A stretch of 64,000 nucleotides of DNA from the NCBI RefSeq assembly GCF_000717175.1, contig NZ_JNYD01000007.1, positions 219,034-283,033 of the forward strand. Direction: 5' to 3'. Under the pieces are notes generated by a model. That model was given only the letters and a program-made list of their open reading frames with translations. It did not search any database and had not been told where the DNA came from. Shown piece after piece: positions 29,501-39,860 of the stretch (its first letter is position 1; each line of letters begins with the position of its first letter). Source of the DNA: Pseudonocardia autotrophica (GTDB lineage: Bacteria > Actinomycetota > Actinomycetes > Mycobacteriales > Pseudonocardiaceae). The translations under genes were made by a program, and so were the position numbers.

Positions 29501-30418
29501 ATGACGTCCGTGATGGATCCGAGCGGCGAGCACTTCAGGATCGCGTCCGGCGAGGCGCGGGCGGCGGTGAACGAGGTCGGGGCGGGGCTGCGCTCCTTCT
29601 CCGTGGCCGGCGTCGACTACACCGAGCCCCAGCCCGAGGGCGTCCGCCCGCCGCGCGGGTCGGGGTCGCTGCTGGCGCCCTGGCCCAACCGGGTCGCCGG
29701 CGGCCGCTGGACCTGGCAGGGGAAGGCGCAGCAGCTCGCGCTCACCGAGCCCGACGCCGGCAACGCCATCCACGGCCTGCTCCGGTACGCGTTCTGGCGC
29801 CCCACGGACCGCACCGACGCGGCGATCACGCTCGAGGCCGTCGCGCCGCCGCAGAACGGCTGGCCGCAGCCGGTCCGCGTCGCGGTCACCTACGCCGTCG
29901 ACGAGCAGGGCCTCACCGTCACCACCACCGCCACCAACCTCGGGTCCGACGACGTCCCGTTCGGCCTGGGCTTCCACCCCTACCTGCGCGTCGGCGACAC
30001 CCCGACGGACGACTGCACCCTCACCCTCGCCGCCCGCGCCGCGCTCCCGCTCGCCGACCAACTGCCCAGCGGCCCGCTCGAGCCGCTCGCCGCCGACGCG
30101 CCGCTGCGCGCGGGTGCGCCCCTGAAGGGCGTCGAGCTGGACTCCGCCTTCGGCGACTGTGCCCCCGCCGACGGCGACGACCTCGTCCGGCACCGCCTCG
30201 TCGCGCCGGACGGCCGGGGCGCCGAGCTGTGGGCCGAGCCGGTGTTCCGCTGGGTGCAGGTCTTCACGCCGCCGGACATGCCCGGGCACGGCCGCGGCGT
30301 CGCCGTCGAGCCGATGACCTGCCCGCCCGACGCGCTGAACTCCGGCACCGACCTCGCCGTGCTCGCCCCCGGCGAGGAGTGGACGGCCCGCTGGGGGATC
30401 CGGCCGGTCACGGCCTGA
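29501..30418 (+). CDS. Aldose 1-epimerase family protein
   Basis: A 305-residue galactose-mutarotase-like protein that interconverts alpha and beta anomers of sugars. Features include LLAPWPNRVAGGRW near residue 58, AIHGLLRYAFW (the catalytic-type His) near 88, FGLGFHPYLRVG near 150 with the second His, and a C-terminal region FTPPDMPGHGRGVAVEPMTC holding the likely catalytic Glu. The start may be ATG 29501 or 29513; AGG precedes the first. It lies between the YhaN-like gene and a polyol dehydrogenase gene, co-oriented with the latter, so a shared sugar role is possible. Confidence 0.88.
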   Translation: MTSVMDPSGEHFRIASGEARAAVNEVGAGLRSFSVAGVDYTEPQPEGVRPPRGSGSLLAPWPNRVAGGRWTWQGKAQQLALTEPDAGNAIHGLLRYAFWRPTDRTDAAITLEAVAPPQNGWPQPVRVAVTYAVDEQGLTVTTTATNLGSDDVPFGLGFHPYLRVGDTPTDDCTLTLAARAALPLADQLPSGPLEPLAADAPLRAGAPLKGVELDSAFGDCAPADGDDLVRHRLVAPDGRGAELWAEPVFRWVQVFTPPDMPGHGRGVAVEPMTCPPDALNSGTDLAVLAPGEEWTARWGIRPVTA

Positions 30419-30467
30419 GCGGCTAGGGTCGGTCCGGGTCACCGACGACGCGGACGAGGGGGCACGG

Positions 30468-31940
30468 ATGCACACTCTGGCCGGGGGCAGGTTGCCGGAG
30501 ATCGACGGGGTGGAGGTCCCGGGCTACGACCGGTCCGCGGTCACGGTGGGCATCGTCCACTTCGGCGTCGGCGGGTTCCACCGCGCACACCAGGCGATGT
30601 ACGTCGACTCCCTGATGAACCAGGGCGAGGCGCTCGACTGGGGCATCTGCGGGGTCGGCGTGCTGCCGGGGGACCGGCGCATGCAGGAGGTGCTCACCGG
30701 GCAGGAGGGGCTGTACACGCTCGTCGTCAAGCAGCCGGACGGCTCGCTCGCCCCGCGCGTGATCGGCTCGATCGTCGAGTACCTGTTCGCGCCGGACTCG
30801 CCGGAGGCCGTGGTCGAGAAGATGGCCGCGCAGAGCACGCGGATCGTCTCGCTCACGATCACCGAGGGCGGCTACAACATCGACCAGGTCACCGGCGAGT
30901 TCGCCGAGGACACCCCGGAGATCCGCGCCGACCTGCAGCCGGGCGCCGAGCCCACCACGGTGTTCGGCCTGGTCACCGAGGCGCTGGCCCGCCGCCGGGA
31001 GCGCGGGCTGCCCGCCTTCACGATCATGAGCTGCGACAACATCCAGGGCAACGGCGACACCGCCGCCCGCACCTTCGCCGCGTTCGCCCGGCTGAAGGAC
31101 CCGGAGCTCGGCGAGTGGGTCGAGAAGAACGTCGGCTTCCCCAACTCCATGGTCGACCGGATCACCCCCGCCACCAGCGCGGAGGACACGAAGCGCCTCG
31201 AGGACGAGTTCGGCCTGGCGGACGGCTGGCCGGTCGTCTGCGAGCCGTTCACGCAGTGGGTGCTCGAGGACCACTTCTCGGCGGGCCGCCCGCCGTTCGA
31301 GGACGTCGGGGTGCAGCTCGTCGAGGACGTCGTGCCCTACGAGCTGATGAAGCTGCGCCTGCTCAACGCCAGCCACCAGGCGCTGGGCTACTTCGGCTTC
31401 CTCTCCGGCTACAGCTACGTGCACGAGGTCGCCGGCGACCCGCTGTTCGCGCGGTTCCTGCGCGCCTACATGGACCGCGAGGGCACGCCGACGCTGTCCG
31501 AGGTGCCCGGCGTGGACCTCGACGCCTACAAGACCACCCTGATCGAGCGGTTCGCCAACCCCGGCGTCGCCGACACCCTGGCGCGGATCAACTTCGGCAG
31601 CTCGGACCGCATCTCGCTGTGGGTGCTCCCGGTGATCCGCCACCAGCTGCAGCACGGCGGCGAGATCGAGCGCGCGACCGCGGTCGTGGCCAGCTGGGCG
31701 CGCTACGCCGAGGGCGTCGACGAGAAGGGCTCGCCGATCGACGTCCAGGACCGGCTCGCCGACACCCTGGTCCCGCTGGCCCGCACCCAGCGCGACGACC
31801 CGGAGGCCTTCATCCGCAACACCGCGGTGTTCGGCGACCTCGCGGACGACGAGCGCTTCCGCGAGGCCTACCTCTGGGCCCTCGACTCCCTGCACCGCGA
31901 CGGCGCCCGCGCCACGGTGGAGAAGCTCGTCGAGCGCTAG
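30468..31940 (+). CDS. Mannitol 2-dehydrogenase family enzyme
   Basis: A 490-residue long-chain polyol dehydrogenase. The N-terminal NAD fold is [17 protein letters not shown]; the catalytic Lys-Asn-His pattern is in [15 protein letters not shown]. These enzymes oxidise mannitol, arabinitol or sorbitol to ketoses, or reduce fructuronate and tagaturonate. Size and motifs fit mannitol 2-dehydrogenase best, but the exact polyol is not fixed by sequence reading. Its TAG stop shares the palindrome CTAG with the stop of the convergent ppgK gene. Confidence 0.88.
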   Translation: MHTLAGGRLPEIDGVEVPGYDRSAVTVGIVHFGVGGFHRAHQAMYVDSLMNQGEALDWGICGVGVLPGDRRMQEVLTGQEGLYTLVVKQPDGSLAPRVIGSIVEYLFAPDSPEAVVEKMAAQSTRIVSLTITEGGYNIDQVTGEFAEDTPEIRADLQPGAEPTTVFGLVTEALARRRERGLPAFTIMSCDNIQGNGDTAARTFAAFARLKDPELGEWVEKNVGFPNSMVDRITPATSAEDTKRLEDEFGLADGWPVVCEPFTQWVLEDHFSAGRPPFEDVGVQLVEDVVPYELMKLRLLNASHQALGYFGFLSGYSYVHEVAGDPLFARFLRAYMDREGTPTLSEVPGVDLDAYKTTLIERFANPGVADTLARINFGSSDRISLWVLPVIRHQLQHGGEIERATAVVASWARYAEGVDEKGSPIDVQDRLADTLVPLARTQRDDPEAFIRNTAVFGDLADDERFREAYLWALDSLHRDGARATVEKLVER

Positions 31941-32701
31941 TGCTCCTGGTGCGCCAGCAGCGCCGCCCCGATGATCCCGGCGTCGTTGAGCAGCTGGGCC
32001 GGGACCATCGGCGTACGCGTCTCCACGTAGGGCTGCCACCGGGAGAACTTCTTGCTCACCCCGCCGCCGACCACGATGAGATCCGGCCAGAGCAGGTTCT
32101 CCACGTGCTGGAAGTAGCGGGTCAGCCGCCCGCCCCACTCCTCCCACGAGAGGTCCTCGCGCTCCCGGGCGGAGTCGGCGGCACGCTTCTCGGCGTCGTG
32201 CCCGTCGATCTCCAGGTGCCCGAGCTCGGTGTTGGGGAACAGGTGCCCGCCCAGGACCAGCGCCGACCCGATACCGGTACCCAGGGTGGAGACGAGCACG
32301 GCGCCGCGGTGTCCCTTCGCGGCCCCGTACTCGACCTCGGCGATCCCGGCGGCGTCGGCGTCGTTGACCACGAGCGCCTTGCGGCCGGTCTTCGCCCGCA
32401 TCAGGCCCTGGGCGTCGCAGCCGATCCAGGAGGGGTCGACGTTGGCCGCGGTCTGCGTGACCCCGTGCTGGACCACGGCCGGGAACGTGCAGCCGAAGGG
32501 CCCGTCCCACTCGAAGTGGTCGAGGATCTGCCCGACGACCTCGGCGACCGCCTCGGGGGTCGACGGCTGCGGGGTGGGGATCCGCAGCCGCTCGTCGGCG
32601 AACTTGCCCTTGTCGAGGTCGACCGGCGCGCCCTTGATCCCCGACCCGCCGATGTCGATGCCCAGGCCGTGGTGGTGGCCGTGGTGCCTCTTCTTCGTCA
32701 T
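31937..32701 (-). CDS. ppgK: Polyphosphate glucokinase
   Basis: A 254-residue ROK-fold kinase that phosphorylates glucose with polyphosphate or [19 protein letters not shown] near the N-terminus is the phosphate-binding motif; [16 protein letters not shown] carries the catalytic Asp and [12 protein letters not shown] the second phosphate loop, with ELGHLEIDG near residue 180. Missing zinc-type CXCGXXXC agrees with PpgK. A His-rich HHGHHHG sits directly after the start, a feature known in PpgK of actinobacteria. ATGA overlap with pgm places both in one unit, feeding glucose 6-phosphate to glucose 1-phosphate conversion. Confidence 0.93.
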   Translation of the reverse strand: MTKKRHHGHHHGLGIDIGGSGIKGAPVDLDKGKFADERLRIPTPQPSTPEAVAEVVGQILDHFEWDGPFGCTFPAVVQHGVTQTAANVDPSWIGCDAQGLMRAKTGRKALVVNDADAAGIAEVEYGAAKGHRGAVLVSTLGTGIGSALVLGGHLFPNTELGHLEIDGHDAEKRAADSAREREDLSWEEWGGRLTRYFQHVENLLWPDLIVVGGGVSKKFSRWQPYVETRTPMVPAQLLNDAGIIGAALLAHQEH

Positions 32702-34329
32702 CCGCCCAGCGCTCCCCTCACGACCTGCTGCGCCTCCTCCTGGATCCGGGCCAGGTGCTCGGAACCCCGGAAGCTCTCCGCGTAGACCTTGTAGACGTCC
32801 TCGGTGCCGGAGGGGCGGGCGGCGAACCACCCGTTCTCCGTCACGACCTTGAGCCCGCCGAGCGGCTCGCCGTTGCCGGGCGCGGTGGTGAGCCGCGCCG
32901 TGATCGGCTCGCCCGCCAGCTCCGTCGCGGAGACGTCGTCGGCGGACAGCCTGCCCAGCTTGGCCTTGTCCTCCCGGGAGCAGGCCACGTCGGTGCGGGC
33001 GTAGGCGGGGTCGCCGAACCGGGAGGTCAGCTCGGCGTAGCGCTGCGACGGCGTCTGCCCGGTCACCGCCGTGATCTCGCCGGCGAGGAGGCACATGATG
33101 ATGCCGTCCTTGTCGGTCGACCACGGGCGGCCGTCCGTCCGCAGGAAGGACGCCCCGGCGCTCTCCTCGCCGCCGAAGGCGATGCTGCCGTCCCGCAGGC
33201 CCGGCACGAACCACTTGAACCCGACGGGCACCTCGAGCAGCTCCCGGCCGAGGTCCGCGGCCACCCGGTCGATCATGGACGAGCTCACCGCCGTCTTCCC
33301 GACGGCCGCGCCGCCGGGCCAGCCGGACCGGTGCGCGTAGAGGTAGTCGATGGCGACGGCGAGGTAGTGGTTCGGGTTCATCAGCCCGGCGTCGCGGGTG
33401 ACGATGCCGTGCCGGTCGGAGTCGGCGTCGTTGCCGGTGGCGATGGTGAACTCGTCCTTGCGGCCGACCAGGGACGCCATCGCGTAGGGCGACGAGCAGT
33501 CCATCCGGATCTTGCCGTCCCAGTCCAGCGTCATGAACCCGAAGGCCGGGTCGGCGTCCGGGTTCACCACCGTGAGGTCCAGCTTGTAGCGGTCGGCGAT
33601 CGCGCCCCAGTAGTGCACCGCGGCGCCGCCGAGCGGGTCGGCCGCCAGCACCACGCCCGCGCTGCGGATCGCGTCGAGGTCGACGACGGACTCCAGGTCG
33701 CTCACGTAGGCGTCGAGGAAGTCGTAGGTCCCGCGCTCGGCCCGGTCGAGGGGCACCCGCTGCACACCCTGCAGCTTCGCCTCGAGCAGCTCGTTGGCGC
33801 GGCCGGCGATCCAGCCCGTGGCCGCGGTGCCGGCCGGGCCGCCGTCCGGCGGGTTGTACTTGAAGCCGCCGTCCGCGGGCGGGTTGTGCGACGGCGTGAC
33901 CACGACCCCGTCCGCCAGTCCGCTGTCCCGGCCCTCGTTGTAGGTCAGGATCGCGTGCGAGACGGCCGGGGTCGGCGTCCAGCCGTCGCGGGAGTCGACG
34001 AGCACCTGCACCCCGTTGGCCGCGAACACCTCGACCGCGGTCACCCAGGCCGGGTCGGACAACGCGTGCGTGTCCTTGCCGAGGAACAGCGGACCGTCCG
34101 TGCCCTGCTGCGCCCGGTACTCGCAGATCGCCTGGCTCGTCGCCGCGATGTGGTCGTCGTTGAACGTGGCCGAGAAGGCCGACCCGCGGTGCCCGGAGGT
34201 GCCGAACGCGACCCGCTGCTCCGCGACCGAGGGGTCGGGGTGCCGGTCGGCGTACGCGGCCAGCAGGGCCGGCACGTCGACGAGGTCCTCGGGGCGGGCC
34301 GGGGTGCCGGCCCGCGGGTGGATGGCCAT
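32698..34329 (-). CDS. pgm: Phosphoglucomutase (alpha-D-glucose specific)
   Basis: A 543-residue alpha-phosphohexomutase, interconverting glucose 1- and 6-phosphate. The phosphoserine loop reads [16 protein letters not shown], the metal loop [12 protein letters not shown], the sugar loop [12 protein letters not shown] and the phosphate-binding loop [15 protein letters not shown]. Length is typical of the Pgm type found in E. coli. GGAGGA lies just before the ATG. Together with galKT (which yield glucose 1-phosphate) and ppgK it links galactose and glucose entry to glycolysis and glycogen. The first of a two-gene pgm-ppgK unit. Confidence 0.95.
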   Translation of the reverse strand: MAIHPRAGTPARPEDLVDVPALLAAYADRHPDPSVAEQRVAFGTSGHRGSAFSATFNDDHIAATSQAICEYRAQQGTDGPLFLGKDTHALSDPAWVTAVEVFAANGVQVLVDSRDGWTPTPAVSHAILTYNEGRDSGLADGVVVTPSHNPPADGGFKYNPPDGGPAGTAATGWIAGRANELLEAKLQGVQRVPLDRAERGTYDFLDAYVSDLESVVDLDAIRSAGVVLAADPLGGAAVHYWGAIADRYKLDLTVVNPDADPAFGFMTLDWDGKIRMDCSSPYAMASLVGRKDEFTIATGNDADSDRHGIVTRDAGLMNPNHYLAVAIDYLYAHRSGWPGGAAVGKTAVSSSMIDRVAADLGRELLEVPVGFKWFVPGLRDGSIAFGGEESAGASFLRTDGRPWSTDKDGIIMCLLAGEITAVTGQTPSQRYAELTSRFGDPAYARTDVACSREDKAKLGRLSADDVSATELAGEPITARLTTAPGNGEPLGGLKVVTENGWFAARPSGTEDVYKVYAESFRGSEHLARIQEEAQQVVRGALGG

Positions 34330-34457
34330 GTCGTCCTCCGCTTCCGTGCGGCGCCGGGCGGTGACCGGCGCGGGTGCCGCCTGTAGCCTGCCGCATCCGC
34401 GCCGCCCGGTCATCCGGACACGTCCGCAGGATGACTCTGCGCCGGGGCCGCCGGGGT

Positions 34458-34463
34458 TACCCT
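34458..34463 (+). promoter_or_regulatory. Candidate -10 hexamer, leaderless type
   Basis: TACCCT, seven bases before the ATG of the BtuF-like gene, which has no ribosome site. Same spacing as at 20115 and 56817. Confidence 0.45.
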
Positions 34464-34470
34464 CCGCCGC

Positions 34471-35352
34471 ATGCGGATCGCCTCCCTGCTGCCCGCGGCC
34501 ACGGAGATCGTCGGGGCGCTGGGCCTCGGCGGGGCGCTCGTGGCCCGCACCTTCGAGTGCGGCGTCCCGCCCGGCGCCCCCGAGCGCGTGCCGGTGGTGG
34601 TCGACACCGCGATCCCGCCGGGGCTGGAGCCGAAGGAGATCGACAGCTGGGTGGCCGACCGCGCCGCGGCCGGGCTGCCGATGTACGAGCTCGACCGCGC
34701 CGCGCTCGCGGCCGCCCGCCCGGACCTGATCCTCACCCAGGACCTCTGCCGGGTCTGCGCGTTGCCGTCCGGGTCGGTCGAGGAGGCGTTGGCGGAGATC
34801 GGCACCGACGCCGCCGTGGTGTCCGTCGACCCGCACACGCTCGACGAGGTGCTGGCGGCGATCCTCGCGGTCGCCCGCGCCGCGGACGCCGCCGAGGCGG
34901 GGGAACGCCTGGTCGGCGACCTGCGCGGGCGGCTGGCGGCCGTGGCGGAGGCCGTCGCAGGCCGGCCGGTCCCGCGGGTCCTGATGCTGGAGTGGACCGA
35001 CCCGCCGTACGTCCCGGGCCACTGGGTCCCCGACCTCGTCCGCCGGGCCGGCGGCGAGCCGCTGGCCGCGATCGCGGGCGGCCGGAGCGTGGCCGCGCCG
35101 TGGGCCGAGCTCGCGGCCCTCGAGCCGGACGTCGCCGTCGTCGCCCCGTGCGGGTTCGGGCTCGCCGAGGCCGAACGCCAGGCCGGGGCGGTCGCCGCGC
35201 AGCTGCCCGGGGTCCCGCTCGTCGCGATCGACTCGGCCGCGTACGTGGTGCAGGCCGGGCCCGGGATCGTCGACGGCGTGGAGGCGCTGGCCTGGGCACT
35301 GCACCCCGACGCCGTGCCCGCGCCGCCGCCCGGGCGGATCAGCCGACGCTGA
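34471..35352 (+). CDS. BtuF-like cobalamin-binding protein without signal peptide
   Basis: A 293-residue periplasmic-binding-fold protein. [20 protein letters not shown] is the BtuF start pattern, but it begins directly at the methionine: no signal peptide or lipobox is present. [16 protein letters not shown] near residue 87 has the CXXC-like pair seen in this cytoplasmic subgroup; [15 protein letters not shown] and VVAPCGFGL follow. No permease or ATPase genes are adjacent, so import is not its evident role. A cobalamin-binding annotation comes from family likeness only. Divergent from pgm across 141 nt, in which I see no cobalamin riboswitch. Confidence 0.8.
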   Translation: MRIASLLPAATEIVGALGLGGALVARTFECGVPPGAPERVPVVVDTAIPPGLEPKEIDSWVADRAAAGLPMYELDRAALAAARPDLILTQDLCRVCALPSGSVEEALAEIGTDAAVVSVDPHTLDEVLAAILAVARAADAAEAGERLVGDLRGRLAAVAEAVAGRPVPRVLMLEWTDPPYVPGHWVPDLVRRAGGEPLAAIAGGRSVAAPWAELAALEPDVAVVAPCGFGLAEAERQAGAVAAQLPGVPLVAIDSAAYVVQAGPGIVDGVEALAWALHPDAVPAPPPGRISRR

Positions 35353-35452
35353 CGACGTCCGCCCCGGTGAGCCGGATCAATCCGGCGAAGCGGGCGGTCC
35401 GCTGTGCGGAAGATCCCGGGCGCCCCGACGATGCCGGGGGAGGTGAGGGTCG

Positions 35453-36817
35453 ATGACGACCTCGGCGGGCACGACGGCGGCGGCGATCCACGCTCGGCTG
35501 GACCGGCTGCCGGTGACCCGGCGGCACCGGTACGCGCTGGTGGCGGTCGGGATCGGCATCTTCTTCGATCTCTACGAGGTGTTCCTCGCGGGGACGCTCG
35601 CGACCGTCCTCGGCAAGGAGTTCGGGGTCACCGGCACCGCGCAGAAGCTGGTGCTGGCCTCGGTGTTCGTCGGCGCCTTCGTCGGGGCGATCACGTTGAC
35701 CCGGCTCGCCGACCGCGTGGGTCGCCGCCGCGCCTTCTTCCTCACCCTCGGCATCTACTCGCTGTTCTCGGTGGTGGGCGCCTTCAGCCCGAACGTCGAG
35801 ATGCTGATCGTGTGCCGGTTCCTCGCCGGCATCGGGATCGGGGCCGAGCTGCCGCTGTGCGACGCCTACCTCTCCGACCTGCTGCCCGCGCGCGTCCGGG
35901 GCCGGATGATCGCCTGGGCGTACACGGTCGGCTTCTGCGGCGTGCCGGTGGCGGGCCTGCTCGCCCGCGTGATCGCTCCGCACAGCTTCCTCGGGCTCGA
36001 GGGCTGGCGCTGGATGTTCGTGATCGGCGGGCTGGGCGCCCTGCTGTGCTGGCTGATGCGCCGCGGGCTGCCCGAGTCGCCGCGCTGGCTGGCGTCGGTG
36101 GGCCGCAACGAGGAGGCCGACGCCGCGGTCCGCGTCTTCGAGGACGCGGCGCGGGCCGAGCGCGGCACGCTCGACGAGCCGGAGCCCGGCCCGGAGATCG
36201 CTCCGGCGAAGCGCGAGCCGATCCGCGCGCTGTTCCGCAAGCCCTGGCGGCGCCGCACCGTGATGCTGTGGATCTTCCAGCTCTTCCAGACCTTCGGCTA
36301 CTACGGGTTCGGCACGCTCGTCCCGCTGGTGCTGGCGGCCAAGGGCTACGACGTCGTCCAGGGGCTGACCTTCACCGCGCTCAGCTTCCTCGGCTACCCG
36401 ATCGGCTCCGCGCTCTCGATCCCGTTGATGGAGCGGGTGCAGCGCAAGACGCTGATCGTCGGCGCCGCGATCGGGATGATCGTCCTCGGGCTCGGCTTCG
36501 GGTACGCGGCGAACCCGGTGCTGATCGTCGCGCTCGGGTTCGCCTACACCGTGGTCAGCAACCTGTTCTCGAACGGCTTCCACGTCTACTCGGGCGAGCT
36601 CTTCCCCACGACCCTGCGCGCCACCGGCGCCGGCAGCGCCTACTCGCTGTCCCGGCTGGCCACCGCGGTGATGCCGTTCGTGCTGGTCCCGCTGCTCGAC
36701 TCGGCGGGCCCCACGGCCGTGTTCGTCGCGATCGCGGTGGCGATGGTGATCGTGGCCGTCGACGTGGCCGTGCTCGGCCCGCGCACCACGGGCCGGAGCC
36801 TGGCCGACCTCACCTAG
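35453..36817 (+). CDS. MFS metabolite/H+ symporter
   Basis: A 454-residue major facilitator of the sugar-porter-like or aromatic acid/niacin symporter type, with twelve helices. FFDLYEVFLAGTLA in helix 1 carries the acidic residue typical of metabolite:H+ symporters; LADRVGRRRAFF is the loop 2-3 motif and RFLAGIGIGAELPLCDAYLS the helix 4 motif. GELFPTTLRATGAG near the C-terminal third also fits. Substrate is unknown. GGAGGTGAGGG is a strong ribosome site just before the ATG. It converges on an AbrB-type transporter gene with a 7-nt gap. Confidence 0.88.
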   Translation: MTTSAGTTAAAIHARLDRLPVTRRHRYALVAVGIGIFFDLYEVFLAGTLATVLGKEFGVTGTAQKLVLASVFVGAFVGAITLTRLADRVGRRRAFFLTLGIYSLFSVVGAFSPNVEMLIVCRFLAGIGIGAELPLCDAYLSDLLPARVRGRMIAWAYTVGFCGVPVAGLLARVIAPHSFLGLEGWRWMFVIGGLGALLCWLMRRGLPESPRWLASVGRNEEADAAVRVFEDAARAERGTLDEPEPGPEIAPAKREPIRALFRKPWRRRTVMLWIFQLFQTFGYYGFGTLVPLVLAAKGYDVVQGLTFTALSFLGYPIGSALSIPLMERVQRKTLIVGAAIGMIVLGLGFGYAANPVLIVALGFAYTVVSNLFSNGFHVYSGELFPTTLRATGAGSAYSLSRLATAVMPFVLVPLLDSAGPTAVFVAIAVAMVIVAVDVAVLGPRTTGRSLADLT

Positions 36818-36824
36818 CGAACAC

Positions 36825-37916
36825 TCAGCCCCCACCCCAGCGCCGGCCCACGAGCCGGGCCAGGAACGGCGCGACCAGCAGCATGAAGATCACCCGGAGC
36901 ACCTGGACGGCCACGACGAAGGTCACGTCCCCGCCCGACGAGATCGCGGTGGCCAGCACGGCGTAGATACCGCCGGGGGTCGTGGCCAGGTAGCCGTCGA
37001 GCTGGGTCGCGCCCGTCGCGGCGGACAGGACGAGGCCGAGCCCGGCGCACGCGGCGACGATCACCAGGATCAGGACCGTGGCCAGCGGGAGGATCCGCAG
37101 GACCGTGCGCAGCGCGGGGCGGGTGAAGCGCAGGCCGGCCTGCCAGCCGATCACGGCGTAGGCGAGGTCCACGAGCAGCGTGGGCGGCGAGGCGTCGAAG
37201 GTCAGGCCGGTGAGGCTGAGCGCCAGGGCGATCACCATCGGCCCCAGCAGGGCGCCCGCCGGCACGTGCAGGCGGTTCGCCACCGGCACCCCGACCAGCG
37301 CGCACACCGCGACGAGCGCGACCCCGAGGTACCAGGGCCCCGTGGCCGGTCCCGTGCCGCCGACGCCGACGTGCCCGGCGCCGAACACCGCCGTCGCCAC
37401 GATCGGCATGGTCGCCGTGACCATTCCCACGCGCAGGTACTGGATCACCGAGACGATCCGCTCGTCGCCGCCCAGCTCGCGGGTCACGGCCACGAGGCCC
37501 GAGGCGCCGCCCGCGGTCAGCGCGAGCATCCCGGTCAGCGGCGAGACGCCGCGCTGGACACCCAGCAGCAGGCCGGCGGCCATGCTCACCGCGAGCGTCC
37601 CCAGGCTGACCAGCAGGACGGGCAGCCAGCCGGCGGCCACCGCGGACAGCGTCTCCGGTCGCGCGAGCACCCCGATGACCACGCCGATCACCGCCTGGGC
37701 CGCCGACGTCGCGGGGCGGGCGATGCGGTCCGGCCCGATCCCGATCAGGGCGAGCACCGTGGCCACGGCGAGGCCGGCGAAGAGCGCGGGGGAAGGGACG
37801 CCGAAGCCCTGCAACAGGACGGTCAGGACGACCGTCAGCGCGACCAGCAACGCCCACCGGCCCCGCGGGGGGAAGGACCGGGCCCCGCGTGCGCTCCCGG
37901 TCCGCTCCTCCGTCAC
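36825..37916 (-). CDS. AbrB-type membrane transporter
   Basis: A 363-residue protein with about ten helices and the internal duplication of the AbrB (PF05145, once called ammonia monooxygenase) family. Both halves show the G-A-W or G-G-A-S type loop: LTGMLALTAGGASGLVAVTR in the first, LDGYLATTPGGIYAVLATAI in the second. Function of this family is unsettled; a transporter role is likely. GTG start. It is divergent from an acyl-CoA ligase gene, 68 nt apart. Confidence 0.85.
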   Translation of the reverse strand: MTEERTGSARGARSFPPRGRWALLVALTVVLTVLLQGFGVPSPALFAGLAVATVLALIGIGPDRIARPATSAAQAVIGVVIGVLARPETLSAVAAGWLPVLLVSLGTLAVSMAAGLLLGVQRGVSPLTGMLALTAGGASGLVAVTRELGGDERIVSVIQYLRVGMVTATMPIVATAVFGAGHVGVGGTGPATGPWYLGVALVAVCALVGVPVANRLHVPAGALLGPMVIALALSLTGLTFDASPPTLLVDLAYAVIGWQAGLRFTRPALRTVLRILPLATVLILVIVAACAGLGLVLSAATGATQLDGYLATTPGGIYAVLATAISSGGDVTFVVAVQVLRVIFMLLVAPFLARLVGRRWGGG

Positions 37917-37984
37917 CGGTCGACCCTGTCACGGCGCAACGAGCCGTCGCGCGACGGGGGAGCCGAGTGGCAGAGTGATCTCCG

Positions 37985-39730
37985 ATGCATGCCACGGACA
38001 GTGAGGACCAGGCAGTGCCGGTCGAGCAGACGGTGGAACCGGGCATCCCCGCGGACGACACCCCGCTGGGGCGGGAGCTCGCCCGGATGACCGCACCCGG
38101 CGCGGAGTACGCCCTCCGGGAGGAGGTCGTCGGCGGCGTCCCGATGCGGGTGTACATCCGCGGGCCGCACACGCTCGCCGAGATGATCGCCGACACCGCC
38201 GCCTTCGGCGACCGGCCCTACTGGGTCTACGCCGACGAGCACCTCGACTACGCCACCCACCTCCGACTCGTGCACGGCCTGGCGGCGGCCCTGCTCGGCG
38301 AGTACGGCCTGAAGCCCGGTGACCGCGTCGCGATCGCGATGCGCAACTACCCCGAGTGGGGCGTCGTGTTCTGGGCGGCGCAGCTCGCCGGGCTCGTCGC
38401 CGTCCCGCTCAACGCCTGGTGGACCGGCCCCGAGCTGGTCTGGGCGGTCGGGGACTCAGGGGCCCGGATCGTCGTCGCCGACGGCGAGCGGGCCGCCCTG
38501 CTGACCGGGCACGGCGGGATCGGGAGCGACGTGCCGCTGGTCCGGGTACGCGGCGAGGGCCCGTTCGCGGGGCGCGAATGGGCCGACCTGATGACGTCGC
38601 TGGACCCGGCGGCCGGCCCGCCGCCGTCGACGGTCCGGCCGGACGACCCGTCGACCATCCTCTACACCTCGGGCACCACCGGGCGCCCCAAGGGCGCCGT
38701 GCACACCCACCGCAACCACGTGACCAACGCGCTGAACGTGCTGCTCACCGCCCGGGCCAACGCGGCCGCGTCGCCGGGGCCGAGCCGGCCCGCGCCGCCG
38801 CAGACCGGCACCCTGCTGACCTACCCGCTCTTCCACATCGCCGGGCTCAACGGCCTGTACGGACAGGTGATCATCGGGGGCAAGGTCGCCACGATGTACC
38901 GCTGGGACCGCGAGGAGGCGCGGCGGCTGGTGCGCGAGGAGCGGTTGACCGGCGGCGCCGGCGTCCCCACCACGATGCGCGAGCTCGCCGAGATCGCCAT
39001 CGCGCACCGGGACGAGCTGTCGTCGTTGTCGCGCATCGGGATGGGCGGGGCGCCGATCCCCGGCGAGCTGGTCCAGCGCATCGACACCGAGCTCGGCCCG
39101 ATGTCCGCCAACGGGTACGGGCTCACCGAGACCACCTCCGCGGTCTGCGCCAACATCGGCGCGGACTACGTGGCGCACCCGGACAGCGTCGGGCGGCCGG
39201 CGCCCGGGGCCGACGTCCGGATCGTCGACCCGGAGACGCTCGACGACGTGCCGGAGGGCGAGATCGGCGAGCTCTGGTTCCGCGGGCCCAACATCGTCGG
39301 CGGGTACTGGCGGAACGAGGAGGCGACCGCCGCGGCGTTCGTCGACGGCTGGTTCCGCACCGGCGACCTCGGGCTCGTGCGCGCGGGCTGGGTGTACGTC
39401 GTCGACCGGCTCAAGGACGTGGTGCTGCGCGGCGGGGAGAACGTCTACAGCGCCCAGGTCGAGGCCGCCCTGCACGAGGTGCCGTGGGTCGACGAGGTGG
39501 CGATCTTCGGCGTCCCGCACCCGACACTGGGGGAGGAGGTGGCCGCCGCCGTTCGCACCACACCCGGGTCCCCGCACGACGACGCCGCCGCCGACGCCCT
39601 GCGCGCGCACGTCACCGCGCGGGTCGCCGGCTTCGCCGCCCCGGCCCACGTGTTCTGGTGGACCGAGCCGCTGCCTCGCACCGCCACCGGCAAGCTGCTG
39701 AAACGGGAGCTGCGCGAGCGCTCCGGCTGA
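37985..39730 (+). CDS. AMP-dependent acyl-CoA ligase
   Basis: A 581-residue ANL-superfamily enzyme that activates a carboxylic acid to an acyl-AMP and then a CoA thioester. The P-loop LYTSGTTGRPKGAVHTH lies near residue 225, the A5 motif NGYGLTETTS near 378, the A7 GWFRTGDLG near 455, the hinge DRLKDVVLRGGENVYSAQVE near 470 and the A10 lysine in PRTATGKLLKREL near the end. It most resembles long- or medium-chain fatty acid ligases; substrate is open. It stands alone in its direction and ends before a palindromic terminator region. Confidence 0.9.
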   Translation: MHATDSEDQAVPVEQTVEPGIPADDTPLGRELARMTAPGAEYALREEVVGGVPMRVYIRGPHTLAEMIADTAAFGDRPYWVYADEHLDYATHLRLVHGLAAALLGEYGLKPGDRVAIAMRNYPEWGVVFWAAQLAGLVAVPLNAWWTGPELVWAVGDSGARIVVADGERAALLTGHGGIGSDVPLVRVRGEGPFAGREWADLMTSLDPAAGPPPSTVRPDDPSTILYTSGTTGRPKGAVHTHRNHVTNALNVLLTARANAAASPGPSRPAPPQTGTLLTYPLFHIAGLNGLYGQVIIGGKVATMYRWDREEARRLVREERLTGGAGVPTTMRELAEIAIAHRDELSSLSRIGMGGAPIPGELVQRIDTELGPMSANGYGLTETTSAVCANIGADYVAHPDSVGRPAPGADVRIVDPETLDDVPEGEIGELWFRGPNIVGGYWRNEEATAAAFVDGWFRTGDLGLVRAGWVYVVDRLKDVVLRGGENVYSAQVEAALHEVPWVDEVAIFGVPHPTLGEEVAAAVRTTPGSPHDDAAADALRAHVTARVAGFAAPAHVFWWTEPLPRTATGKLLKRELRERSG

Positions 39731-39816
39731 GCCGGGCCGACCGGCCACCCGCACACCCGCGACGGCCTCGGTCGTCGTGCGCTGCGGGGGGCTGCTGTGA
39801 AGGCGATCAACGGAGT

Positions 39817-39853
39817 GCCCCCTCGTTCGAAGGGGCCTCGGCCCCGGGGCCGA
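39817..39853. terminator. Paired hairpins between convergent genes
   Basis: GCCCC...GGGGC closes a small stem at 39817-39836, followed at once by the perfect 16-bp palindrome TCGGCCCCGGGGCCGA at 39838-39853. They lie between the stops of the acyl-CoA ligase and the convergent coiled-coil gene, eight bases from the latter, so either may end transcription in both directions. Confidence 0.5.
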
Positions 39854-39860
39854 TGGGTTC

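Noticed and set aside
34330..34470. Cobalamin riboswitch before the BtuF-like gene
   Set aside because: I find no B12-box-like core or the multi-stem layout; the gap is short and the gene may be leaderless.
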